Shown in pieces: positions 42,741 through 53,509 of a stretch of 64,000 bases of DNA. Every line of letters begins with the position of its first letter. Positions within the stretch are counted from its first letter, which is position 1. Source of the stretch: Setoptus koraiensis. Its lineage: Eukaryota > Arthropoda. A program made the translations under genes and the position numbers. The stretch lies in contig CM106585.1 of assembly GCA_048013815.1 (NCBI GenBank), positions 5,022,001-5,086,000 on the forward strand, read 5' to 3'. The notes below the pieces were generated by a model. It saw nothing but the letters and a program-made list of their open reading frames with translations. It did no database searches and was not told where the DNA came from.

Positions 42741-42915
42741 TGTTGAAATAATGTTCAGCACATTCGACTCACTCAAATTATCTGATCTGTGCACGACAAC
42801 TGTGCCGTGCACATCTGATCATGTTCACGCGCATCTTACTGTGCAAGACTATAAATATAACCAACATTCAATAATAAACTAGCTTTTGCTAAACATTCAA
42901 ATACAAGTTTCAATA
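42741..42915 (+). repeat. Right LTR of the copia-type element (to gap)
   Basis: 175 visible bases identical to the left LTR, immediately before the run of N. Confidence 0.93.
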
Positions 42916-43415
42916 NNNNNNNNNNNNNNNNNNNNNNNNNNNNNNNNNNNNNNNNNNNNNNNNNNNNNNNNNNNNNNNNNNNNNNNNNNNNNNNNNNNNN
43001 NNNNNNNNNNNNNNNNNNNNNNNNNNNNNNNNNNNNNNNNNNNNNNNNNNNNNNNNNNNNNNNNNNNNNNNNNNNNNNNNNNNNNNNNNNNNNNNNNNNN
43101 NNNNNNNNNNNNNNNNNNNNNNNNNNNNNNNNNNNNNNNNNNNNNNNNNNNNNNNNNNNNNNNNNNNNNNNNNNNNNNNNNNNNNNNNNNNNNNNNNNNN
43201 NNNNNNNNNNNNNNNNNNNNNNNNNNNNNNNNNNNNNNNNNNNNNNNNNNNNNNNNNNNNNNNNNNNNNNNNNNNNNNNNNNNNNNNNNNNNNNNNNNNN
43301 NNNNNNNNNNNNNNNNNNNNNNNNNNNNNNNNNNNNNNNNNNNNNNNNNNNNNNNNNNNNNNNNNNNNNNNNNNNNNNNNNNNNNNNNNNNNNNNNNNNN
43401 NNNNNNNNNNNNNNN
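42916..43415. other. Assembly gap, 500 N
   Basis: Exactly 500 N, a placeholder length. It hides the right flank of the LTR element and the 3' part of the spaetzle-like gene. Confidence 0.99.
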
Positions 43416-44338
43416 AGACTGTCCAATGTGAAGCCGACAGCGATGCTTGTGAAAGACTTTTTAGCTGCTGTTACAGCACGATAAATCTCATCACTGGGAT
43501 ATGAGTGAATTTGATCACAGACAGTTCTTCCCATTCGTGGACAGTCTTTATTTTGTTTGGGTTTGAAAATCTTTCTTTCAGATGTTATTGGAGCACTTGG
43601 AATTATTGGCTGACCAACAATTAGTATAGTGTCGGGCTCTGGCTCAGCCTCATAAGTTGGCTTGGAGTAAAAAGGATTGTTCATCAATGAAGGAATAGCT
43701 TGTTGTTTGTATCGTCTATGATTATGTTGTTGCTTGAGATTGTCATCAATTAAAGTTCGTAACGGACTCGAATAATTGATGAAAGGACTGATGTTAACCC
43801 TTGATTTTTGTTGTTCATTTAAGCTGTTCGTCGTTGAACAATCAGGGCAATCTTTATTGATATAATCACTATTATTTGGAGGAGCAACTCTTCGATGGTT
43901 GTTGTTATGATGTGCCGATGATGGATGTATAAAAGTCTGATGACCCATGACTATGTTATTGACGGGACTAAGTGTTTCAGCCGACGAATAGATGACTATA
44001 GTAGAAAAAATTAACATCGTGATTACGGAGGAGATTTTTCTAGTGAAAAACAATTTCTTATTAACACTATTATGTGATGACGACGGTGATATTCTTTTGC
44101 AAATCGATTCGATCAATTGAGATAGCTCGCTAGTGTCGCCGAGTGAAATTACAACACGAGAAAGTTCTCTTAAAGCTTGTCGATTATTATATTGAACATT
44201 GGATAGTGATGACATGGTCATAAATTGCGTCTTCTTCTTATGATTTTCAGATATTGTTGACATTTTTCTTATAGAAGTAATTGATATAATAGATCCATAG
44301 TAATGATATCCACCTGATGCTTCTTTTAATTTTTCCAT
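43416..44338 (-). CDS. Spaetzle-like (Toll ligand) precursor, 5' part, cut by gap
   Basis: 307 visible codons from ATG 44338 to the gap. A hydrophobic segment at about 103-119 could be a signal anchor; start codons at residues 26 or 40 are possible too. The middle is a low-complexity N/H/S/P-rich prodomain. The end, DCPRMGRTVCDQIHSYPSDE through AAKKSFTSIAVGF, resembles the conserved C..VC....YP motif found ahead of the cystine knot in spaetzle and neurotrophin-like proteins. The cystine-knot domain itself would follow and is not visible. Family role: secreted, protease-activated ligands of Toll receptors in immunity, patterning or neuron survival. A 130-base piece of this exon is duplicated at 35.8 kb. 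The call is moderate because the diagnostic domain is missing. Confidence 0.65.
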
Positions 44339-44965
44339 TGGAAAACTTTCGTTTGGTGCATCATCATCATCTCCACATCGTCATTGTCAACACATTCAAG
44401 AAATCGTTCTTAAGGTGGACACATTATATCTCAGGGTATCATAGAAAGGAATGGATTGTTTGTGCAAAGTGTTGACCATTACAAGTGTTTGTTGAGTTTT
44501 TGTTGTCGCCACAAAACTAAAGAAAAGAGACTAATTTTGAGTCTAATTACAACTAAATATTGCCCTCGCAATCAAGACAAGAGTACATTTTATATTTCTA
44601 AATGGTAAAACCATGCTTAACTAATCAAAGTGATAAGTCACGCAGCCAAACGCAACACCAGGCGAGCATTTTGAATTTAAACTTGTTAGCCAAGTATATT
44701 GATAGAAACAACAACAAGACAAACAACGACTTGAACAGTCATCAACAATTCTGTTAGTTAGAGTGAGGAGTCAGGCGATGGCGAGCTAATCGATGACGCC
44801 AGTTTGGATGATGATGAATTGAATCGTGTGATAGTGGACACCAAATTAATAATAACAGATCGTTTTAAAACACAATAGAACTAAAGAATCGGATCAAGAA
44901 TCTGCACTTGCATCTACAATCATTACAGAAAAATTTATTATCACCGTTATTATTTTATATGTACA
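44339..44965. other. Intergenic, spaetzle-like promoter side
   Basis: AT-rich with no gene. It carries the second copy of the acidic exon fragment. Confidence 0.5.
44760..44809 (+). pseudogene. Acidic exon fragment, copy 2
   Basis: Matches 32,331-32,380 (five differences). A possible acceptor CTGTTAGTTAG precedes it; the frame runs ESEESGDGELIDDASLDD to a stop at about 44,877. Parent gene unknown. Confidence 0.45.
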
Positions 44966-44969
44966 TGCC

Positions 44970-46063
44970 AGTCGATCTAAATCAACTTATCCAACCAAGC
45001 TCTCGTCTGTTTGTATTTAGTTGTCACAACCGAGGTAAATGCTTCTGCTACGGCTAGCTGTTAGCCTGTTTGCTGTCCAGATATTCCAAATTGACAGTAT
45101 CACCTAATCTCTCTAGGACCTTGATATTATCATTCGGAGCTGCGACTTTTATGAATGTTTCGAACGGAATATCTTTGCTCAAATTCTTTGCGTACTCCAT
45201 ATCGGTGTGTTCATTCGCGACTGCCACCGGAACACGCACGACATGTTTGTGGCCGCTTTGAGCATAGCCCCTCAGAGCGAGCTCTATCTGTGGTCCTTGC
45301 CAAGCTACAGGTCCTACTTTTGATTGCCACACAAGGCTATAAGGATATTTCCGTTTCAGTCTGTGAATTATCGCTTGAACAGTTGCACCAACTTCACCGG
45401 TATAATCGTCACCCCTTTCTACCATCCAAATGGGTATAGAATAGGCGCTGAATAGGATGATAATTTGATCCCTGATCTCGTCCGTCAGATTTGCCATTTC
45501 TTTTTCGATTCTCTCGGCAAAAACATCAACTATAGCGTCAGCTACGGGCCATCTATCAATAAGAGACCATCTCTGAGTGGGTACGTCATTTCGAGGAATG
45601 TCTTTCTCTATACAATATCGAGCTATTTCATTTAAGCTGCTGCCTGTGGTGCTGCAACTGTATTGGGGATATTTAGATAAAAGAACAACATTTTCTACTT
45701 TATCTTGTTCCAAGCTTGCTACGGCACACTCAATATCTGGACGCGAGTAACGAAAACAGGTGTAGGCTTTGTGTGGACCAGTCGATGGACTTATTTTGTC
45801 TAAATGTTCTACCAGACCTTTACCTTGCTTTTCAGTCCATTCTTTCAGAGGGTCTCCTCCAATTTCATCGAATTTGGCCTTTAACTTGGGTGCTCTAAAC
45901 TTGGAGATCAATGGACCAAGCATTGACTGCATAGGCATCTTTATTATGTCTCTATCATTAAAAAAACTTTCTGACATCATCAACGTGTTCCGACTCTGGC
46001 CCACCCATGTTTAGCATGAGTACTGCAGTTTTTATTTTCGGAGAGTTGCCATTGTCATTGAAC
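44970..46063 (-). pseudogene. Degenerate second copy of ferrochelatase
   Basis: Covers the coding region of the intact gene at 61.8-63.0 kb from codon 35 or so to its 3' end; the mitochondrial presequence and promoter are missing, homology starting abruptly at 46,063. An 11-base deletion near 45,958 shifts the frame just after the MLNMGGPES start. The active-site His is Tyr (SAYSIPIW against SAHSIPIW), six codons including the catalytic Glu segment (HIETLHELD) are lost, and stops remove the C-terminal cluster cysteines. The middle 600 bases are almost identical to the intact copy, so the duplication is fairly young. Intronless like its parent. It lies tail-on to the homeobox gene, about 30 bases from that gene's stop. 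Confidence 0.9.
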
Positions 46064-46094
46064 CAAGATACCCGATGATTGGCGTTAGTGACTG

Positions 46095-46940
46095 TTAGTG
46101 TGGTCGTGGCGACGAGTAGTAGGGCGAATAGTAGAGAAGCGGGTTTGAGATGGCGCCGCTCGACGGGTAGGGCGCGGGTATGGGGCCCATATGGGGCAGG
46201 TGATTACGATTGTATTGTGATATGTAGTTGTAAAATTGTGATTGTAAAAATAAATCGAGATGAGGTATGGAGTATTGTTGTTGGTGGTGTTGTTCTTGTT
46301 GTTTTGCCAGCGCTTGTGTTTGTGTCGGTGTGTGTGGTTGTTGCTGCTGTTGTTGCGGTTGTTGTTGTTGCAGTTGCTGATTGGCCTGACCGTTGCTGGC
46401 TTGCTGATTAAGGCCCTGCGAGGAATGTGTGTTTATGTGAGCTTGCTGAATAGGCAAATGATGATGATGTTGTTGTTGTTCTTGTTGTTTTACTAGAGCT
46501 TGCGTTTGTGACGCCGTCAGTGTTGGTGGTGGCGGCGGTGGTGGTTGCTGTTGTTGTTGTTGCTGATGATGATCCAGTTCGCATTCTTTCAATTTCTTGC
46601 GACATTTCGCCCGTCTGTTCTGGAACCACACCTGTACCCGGGCCTCAGTTAAACGCAGTTCGCTGGCCAGCCGCTCGCGATAATAAACATCCGGATATTG
46701 GGCTTGTTTGAAGGCTTGCTCTAGCTTGTGCAATTGCAGCGTTGTGAACGATGTGCGACAGCGTCTGATTTTTCTCGGCCTGTCAGACGAGTTTAGATAC
46801 AATTCGAAGCTGCTGTCGTTGTAGTAATTGTCTAAATGATGCTGCTGCTGATGATGCTGATGCTGGTGGCTGTTGGTGGCACCGTGGCCGGCCAGACCGC
46901 TGGCGCTGCCCACCAGGTCGCTGTACTTGTATTCGCTCAT
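46095..46940 (-). CDS. Paired-class homeobox transcription factor (homeobrain/Rx-like)
   Basis: 281 residues in one exon; ATG at 46940. Homeodomain at about residues 58-117: [31 protein letters not shown], then [16 protein letters not shown]. Gln at homeodomain position 50 places it among Q50 paired-like proteins. The FTTxQLHxLExAF pattern is closest, by eye, to homeobrain and Rx. Position 56 is Cys where most paired-like proteins have Trp; SHOX also has Cys there. No paired domain. Flanks are His/Gln-rich (about 27-37; several poly-Q runs at 125-225) and the tail is Pro/Tyr-rich. Many paired-like genes have an intron inside the homeobox; here there is none. Expected: sequence-specific DNA binding at TAAT sites in head or neural development. 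The exact orthologue is uncertain. Confidence 0.94.
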   Translation of the reverse strand: MSEYKYSDLVGSASGLAGHGATNSHQHQHHQQQHHLDNYYNDSSFELYLNSSDRPRKIRRCRTSFTTLQLHKLEQAFKQAQYPDVYYRERLASELRLTEARVQVWFQNRRAKCRKKLKECELDHHQQQQQQQPPPPPPPTLTASQTQALVKQQEQQQHHHHLPIQQAHINTHSSQGLNQQASNGQANQQLQQQQPQQQQQQPHTPTQTQALAKQQEQHHQQQYSIPHLDLFLQSQFYNYISQYNRNHLPHMGPIPAPYPSSGAISNPLLYYSPYYSSPRPH

Positions 46941-49197
46941 TTTCACACTTATTTATCTCGCTGTGGCTCGTCGAATTGCAGCTTCTTTTCTTTCTTCTTT
47001 TGTCTTTTGTATTCTTTGAAAACTGGCCGATTTTGCAAGTTTTTCGCGCTACTTGTGTTCGTCGTAGGGCGATTTTTCTCAGTGTTTGTCGCAATGTTGT
47101 CTTGCTTCGAAATGCAAATTATCTAACTGTGACTTGAGATACCAACGATCGCGAACGAGTGATACACGAAACTGACGATTGTGAGCCACGGTGACATGCA
47201 AATGTTGAATTGAATCCTATATCGGACGATATCGTTGCCAGAGAACCCAAAATGCCTATCCTATACAGTTGGCACCCAATTGGCGCATGCGCACGAGCGA
47301 AACCCATTGGGGCATTGACACGCGCTCGTTGATTCGTTGGTTCGTTTCACGGGGGTGTCACCAATCAAATTATTCAATTCTCTTTGCCGCTCTAGCCACA
47401 CTCAAACTAACAATTGGGCACTTGGGTAGCTGGTGAACGGGACCGGTACTGCGCCGAGTATCATTGTACCATTGTTCGCGCAACTGACAGCCGCAACCGG
47501 CCCCAATCGGCCGCAATCAGAGGTAGCCGGCGGCGGCGGACCCGAGCGCCGCGCCATTGGCTCGCTCAACTGTGGCCCCGGTCGCGCCTAGTTGTCGCTC
47601 GCGAACTGCCGCCATACCTATAGGGTATGATACCATTTAAGACAGCGGGGCACAGCGGCGCCCGTGAGCGGTTGTGGCGGCGGCGGCTGCCCGTTGCGAC
47701 CCTATGCGCCCATTAGTTGCTGTTATTATCCGCTGGTGGTGGGTGCATCGCAGCATCGGTCACCGCTTAAGTAGTTCATTATCGATGCCGTTGCCAGTAT
47801 AATCAAAAATAATTGGCTACCTTTGAGGCCTTTGACGTTTGTAAATTTATATCAGTTTACATCGAGTGGCGCGTACAGCGGCGCCTAATTTGTGCGCGCT
47901 AGTTAACGATGCGCCCGTCGCCCACTCATCGCCATTATACATCATCCATTACATAATATATATTATCTATCATCTATTACATAATATATATCATTGTACA
48001 TTATTGTATAATGGCTGCGCCAGTAACAGGGTCATGTTAATCAGCGCGCCGGTGTATCTGTGTATTTAACTCGATCATGGGCACTGATCGCCGATAATAT
48101 GATACAACCACTGTAACAAGCAATTATATTGAGACTACATCACACAATAATTGGCTGTGTCTAATCTCATCGTGATCGGCACCGTGATCGGTCTATCTAT
48201 ATCCACTGTGTCGTCAATCTCTTTTGGCTGGCATTAGGACATGATGAAACAAGATTTAGCGAGGCCCCGCTCGCCCGCGATACCATCTAGTACCGTCATG
48301 TCAAGTCGAGCCACTAATCCAATACAAGTGTCTATTGAGAATTTCGTTTATTCGATCTAATCAAATTGGCTGCAGCTCGGCTGGTTATTTGATTATGAGA
48401 GCCTAGCAAATAATTGCCTCCAATTGGCCGCCGACTTGCCAGCGCCGCAGACAGCCTTTCGTCGGGGCTGCCGACATGAGGAATCTGGTTGGTCCGACAC
48501 AATTTTTAGCTTGGATATCCGCGCTCCCTGGCGGTCGTATCCAGGCTAAAAATTGTATGTAACAAAAATTGTGTGTATAGTAAAAATTGTGTATGGCGAA
48601 AATTGTGTATGGCGAAAATTGTGTATAGTGAAAATTGGGCGCCAATTGGCCGGCGTGAGATTCACGCTCCGACACACGAGCCGCAAAATGAACTCACATA
48701 TCTTTCAAATCGTAAAGGGATACAAGTACAAAAGTATACAAGTATCGGCTCGTGGTCGTATCGTTTTGTTTAATCGGCATCACTGGCCCTATAAAAGCGC
48801 AAGTACGAGACGGTTTAGGTAGATACTGTGAAATAATGATACTAATCGCTCGCCTCGGGCCCCGTTCGCCTGGTTGTGTGGTGCCCGTTTGGGGCTGTGG
48901 GAACGGTAGTATTTGATGGTATCGGCAAGTTTTTGATTGGCTGTGTATCGCGGATATCAGTGCAGTGTGAAGTGGTTATTTCAAGCGCCAATTCATCGGT
49001 TGTTTCGGCGCGGTGCCGGCAGTTTAATTCAATAAACGGTAATCAATTCAATAGATATAGGTGTCGACGACATTATCGACGAGCAGCAGTTTCGGCTCGG
49101 CAGCTGCATGCAAACACTTGGCGCGACGCTTCATGGATTTCGCATTGATTATAATGGTCATTATTGAAATATTGTCGCACCAATCGCCCACTCCATA

Positions 49198-49250
49198 CCG
49201 GCGATACCGGCGATGCTTCGATACCGGCGATGCTTCGATACCGGCGATGC
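49198..49250. repeat. 17-bp tandem repeat CGATGCTTCGATACCGG
   Basis: Three near-perfect units. Confidence 0.88.
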
Positions 49251-49556
49251 TGCCGTGCGAGCCAAATGGCCGCTATCTCGCCGGATAATCATTTGTGTCT
49301 GGCAGCGAATTGGCGCTTGGCGATGCAGCAAATTAGTTTTATTTTTTGGCAGCCGAACGGCCGCTCAATCGGCCGGAATGAGCCCATCGGATTTTGGCAG
49401 CACTTACTGAAAATTGATTGATCAATGCGCGAGACAAGATTAGTGGACAGTGTCTGCAATTGGTCAGCTTGTGGCGCGGCTAATGGCCGCAATCGAGCGC
49501 CAAATTGTCGCCAATGCACACGGCCAATGTTCCCATTGGCCGTGTGGATATCCATA

Positions 49557-49586
49557 CGGCCAGTATCGGCCAGTATCGGCCAGTAA
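49557..49586. repeat. 10-bp tandem repeat CGGCCAGTAT
   Basis: Three units. Confidence 0.85.
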
Positions 49587-49881
49587 CGTTGGCCGAGTAT
49601 AATGCCAGAGGATAATCAATGATAAATCTCGCCGCGCCAAGCACTCTAATTGTTGGCGACACACTCAACGCGACACAATGGAGATCAGGTATCGAGATAA
49701 TAATGCTCGACAATAATTACCTGGCGGTGTTGTTGAACACTACTTACCACTACTTGTTAAACGCATTAGTTGCCCGGCCAACAATGACAACAACAACGCC
49801 AACAACAATTGCCGATTTATCCCTTATTATGTCCATCATCATGTTTTATGCGCTGGTGGCCATTGTCTGCCGTTGGGCTCT

Positions 49882-49943
49882 AGGTCGCCTAGTGGTCGCC
49901 TATTGGTCGCCTATTGGTCGCCCAGTGGTCGCCTAGTGGTCGG
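49882..49943. repeat. 11-bp tandem repeat GGTCGCCTAGT
   Basis: Five to six units with ATT/AGT variants. Confidence 0.88.
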
Positions 49944-52498
49944 CCAGCAAAGCAACAGATTTAATGGAGCCCGCGACAATGGCTCGCGGATATTCACGGC
50001 CAGGTAAGCGACTGATCGGCCAGCCAGCATGTATGCCAGTCGTCGATTTAATTGGTTAGTAGCCGGAGGTTTATTAGCCATTATTGTGGCCTTTAATAGA
50101 TATTAGACACCATCAGTGGACACCATCAATTGTTCGCACAAGCAACTGTCAGTGAGCAACACTCAATGCTGCCCATAATAACAATAATAACAATAATAAT
50201 AATACAATGACTGGATATCAAATAATCGCTGGATATACCTGATCCGAGCGCGTATAATACGCATGTATAATGCGCGCACAATGAGACAATGTGGGCGCGA
50301 CAAGAGTGGTGACAATTGTAACATGACACAATTGACATTGATTGAGTCGAGTTTCAATTGAATTGCCATTGCCATTGAACGGCCATTGCCATGCCATTTG
50401 CCAACAGCCCCATTGGCAATTGGGGCCCGGCAATTCAAGCTGGCCTGGCCTGTCGCCGCATACAACAACGACCCACTTAACGCTGTTACATGCGTCACCT
50501 ATAACTTTATAATATCGCCGTACTATATTGCAACAATATATTACAGCAACAATACATTGCAAATACTCCATAAGTAGCCCATAAGTAGCCCCAATCGACA
50601 ACGAAAAGGGGCGAGATTTCTGGCGAAATTGTGGCGTACAAATTACATGTACGCGACACGAGTAACCAGTAACCAATAAAGAATAACCAATGTGTGCCGC
50701 CGCGTACACAGATGATGAGTTTACAAATGAATTTACAGGACGTGAGGGGAAACATATAGGCATTATGGACGAGTTGTCACCGAAATCTCTATTGGCTCTA
50801 TTGTTATTAACATAAGTGATTACAATATGATTATGCTAATGATCTCACTCAGTGCCACTCGCGGCCTTTATCCGGCTTTTGTGCCTGGCTGACACTATTG
50901 CTGGCTGGCACTTATAATAATGCCACCAGTAATAACGGCAATAACAATAATAATAATGGTGATAATAGTAACAGCGACACTGCCGATAATAGCCGACGGA
51001 GTGGCAAGTACAAATGCGATCAGTATCACGTTTAATCAAGTCTTTTTGTGGGCCTCCGTCGCTGGCCCGTGTATAATTTTCGGTGATTCCTTTTCTGTTT
51101 CGTTCAACACTTTTCGTTTCCCCCCGTTTCATTGATTCTTTTGCACTCGACGAGGCGAGTTATTGAGTGCTCGCCGGCCAGCACTCAATAAATCGCCGGC
51201 CAGCACCCGATAACTGCAGTCGTCAGTGACAAACACGACACAAGTTGTCAGTGGCGCTGTTGTTGAAAAGTGTTTATAAACTGGCCAGTACCTCAATTAT
51301 GGCCGATTTGCATTTGCTTTTGTCAGCGGTCCGACACCCTGTCTCTCATGACAAGAGTCCGATGGCTCCCATGGTGCCGGCGGCCAGCAGCCAGCCTTTT
51401 CGGCATCACACTTTTTCGGCTTGGCCCGACGGCGGCGGCTGAAATGCGAAAACGAAGCAAACTGACGAACGCAAACGCTCACAATGAGTCTATATGTATG
51501 ATATTTTATTTGGTGCATTTATGCAAATTTTTCGCAAAGCGGCTCACTCTATAATGAGCCGCCAATGGACTTTTCGAGGGCCGCGCTGTTGTTCGCAAAC
51601 AACTGAATGGGGCCACAAGCAGAAGTGGCACGAGAAGAAGGAGCCACCGAACAACAATGAGCTCGATGGCCGCCGCTCAAGGGTCCACTCAAAGCGAAAC
51701 TTTATAACAACTTTAAACAACTGACCCAAATAACTGCGACACATCGGCATAACGGTCGACGAGCCGTCGGTGTCCGAACAGATTCACGCTCGACACTGTC
51801 GAGCGGAGATCTGAACAGTTTGCGGGCCGCCCGAACCAATGGGCAGACCGGTGACAAACGATGCACGAACGGGCTCACTTGCCAACTTGTTGTTCATGCG
51901 ACAAATCAATCAATTTGAGGTCTAATTGAGCTTGATGGACGTTTCGCCAGCGGCCAGCACCAACTTGTGGTGTGTCGATACAAATATGAACGATATATAT
52001 GTATGAATATACGATACGATGAATACACGAGATACATGATCCGCGTGCGAGAGGCAGCGCTGTGTTTGGCGGTCGGCGCGCGGGGGCGGCAGCTTTTCTG
52101 TGATAATTTAGTAAGTGATGCAGCTAATGACAATAACGGTTGGAAATTGAACAGCCCCAATGACAATGATGATGATAATAACAGTTATAATAAGCCCCGA
52201 TTTATTTTGTTTGTGTCAGCCAAATGAAATTTGCCGGGCCCGATGGAGCACAATGTTCTGTGCGTTTTGTGTATCATTGGTCGGCCTGCAAATCGTAGGC
52301 CCCAGCGCCGATTGTGAGCATTCGACAACAATGAAGACGCCAGATTATGGTGGCCATTGTATTTCAACCACTGTTGTTGTTGTTGTTGTTGTTGTTGCTG
52401 CTGAATTGAATGAGTGGTCTCAATTTGTCAGCAGACGCCAAGCAGAGCCAGATAAACAAGACAAAAGATGATGAAAACAAGATACAGCATTTATTTGC

Positions 52499-52583
52499 AT
52501 GATGCTGCTGCCGTATCAATACTGCAGATATTTTGTGGTGCTGATTTTGTTCTTGCCACTGACGGTGACAGCGAGCACTAACG
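52499..52583 (+). CDS. Candidate signal-peptide exon of a secreted or membrane protein
   Basis: 28 codons plus one base, starting ATG ATG and reading MMLLPYQYCRYFVVLILF then LPLTVTASTN, a textbook signal peptide with a small-residue cleavage site. It runs straight into a strong donor (G|GTGAGT, phase 1). No following exon was recognised, and the short length makes chance possible. An overlapping frame gives a different short ORF without these properties. Confidence 0.35.
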
Positions 52584-52636
52584 GTGAGTTTTAAGGTGAG
52601 TTTTGAGGTGAGTTTTAGGGTGAGTATCAAGGTGAG
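52580..52636 (+). repeat. Tandem splice-donor-like repeat (GGTGAGT)
   Basis: Five GGTGAGT(T/A) heptamers spaced about 12-15 bases apart (units such as AAGGTGAGTTTTG). The first is the donor of the candidate signal-peptide exon. Confidence 0.85.
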
Positions 52637-53440
52637 TAGTATTAGCATGAGAGGGACGCAGATTGATATCAGTTAATTCAAGCGACAAAGGGAAATTTGA
52701 TATGCTGATTAGCAGCAGATACAACAGTGCAAAGCGCACGAGCAAACAACAATGGATACATCTTATTATCTCCTATAATGAGGGGCTTACTTGTGAGCCT
52801 CTAATTGTATTGCCATTAGTTGTTGTTGTTGTCGTCTATGACAGACACAACACGTACAAATAAAGAGATAAACTGTCCCCTGTCAACTGCCAATTGTGCC
52901 AAAGTGCCCCTCTGGCATCACTTTGGCCGAGCGCGACCGACCGAGCCCCGTTTGGTTGTCATTGTCCAGCGAGTCGCTGTTTATCTTGTTGCGCACTAAT
53001 GGAATCTTGTTGCGCTAATTGCGACTAACTGCATTTTATTACAGTTGTGACATGATCAAGTTATTTATTATCAATTTGTCGCCACCTCGCCGGCAGCCGG
53101 GCCACTGATTCACTCGTCCTCTAATGATCAATCCAATTGATTACGGGCCGACGGGATTATTTGGACGGGGGGCCAGGCAAACAAACACAGGATGGCAAAT
53201 TGTTAATCGCTCTGACTGACTGAATTGTGAGGGCAATTAGATACGAAATTAGATACGAAATTTCGGCGGCTCTCACACTCACTCTTGAGCGATCTCGCTG
53301 TCACTTGATTGCGCTCGATTGAGCACGTTTGAGTTGGTGTCGTGTCGATCAGCGATCACACAACAACATGACTGCTAATGACCAGTTAATGTCAGCCGAT
53401 GTCACCGGCACATGACATCCACTGACAGCCACGCCAACAT

Positions 53441-53509
53441 AATACCGGCCACGTAATACCGGCAACGCAATACCGGCAACGCAATACCGGCAACGTAATA
53501 CTGGCACCG
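53441..53509. repeat. 13-bp tandem repeat AATACCGGCAACG
   Basis: Five units with few changes. Confidence 0.9.

Larger units (their letters stand above)
36152..42915 (+). mobile_element. Ty1/copia-type LTR retrotransposon with an envelope-like module
   Basis: Two LTRs of at least 175 bases flank one long ORF. Internal order gag, protease, integrase, reverse transcriptase, RNase H is the Pseudoviridae (Ty1/copia) order. The ORF then runs on into an envelope-like module of about 740 residues. A purine tract (ATGGGGGGAG) precedes the right LTR. The visible LTR bases are identical, so the insertion is recent. It looks whole, with no breaks seen in the ORF; the right LTR runs into the assembly gap, so the right target-site duplication cannot be seen. 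It sits beside the R1 hairpin and the spaetzle-like gene. Confidence 0.95.
46941..52498. other. 5.5 kb upstream of the homeobox gene, no gene seen
   Basis: Likely holds the homeobox promoter and enhancers, but I cannot name a site. ORFs are short and without domains. Tandem arrays at 49.2, 49.55 and 49.9 kb; GGCC and ATTGGCC words are frequent. Confidence 0.5.

Noticed and set aside
46260-46711. Val/Leu-rich plus-strand ORFs opposite the homeobox gene
   Set aside because: Antisense of poly-Gln codons in the homeobox gene.
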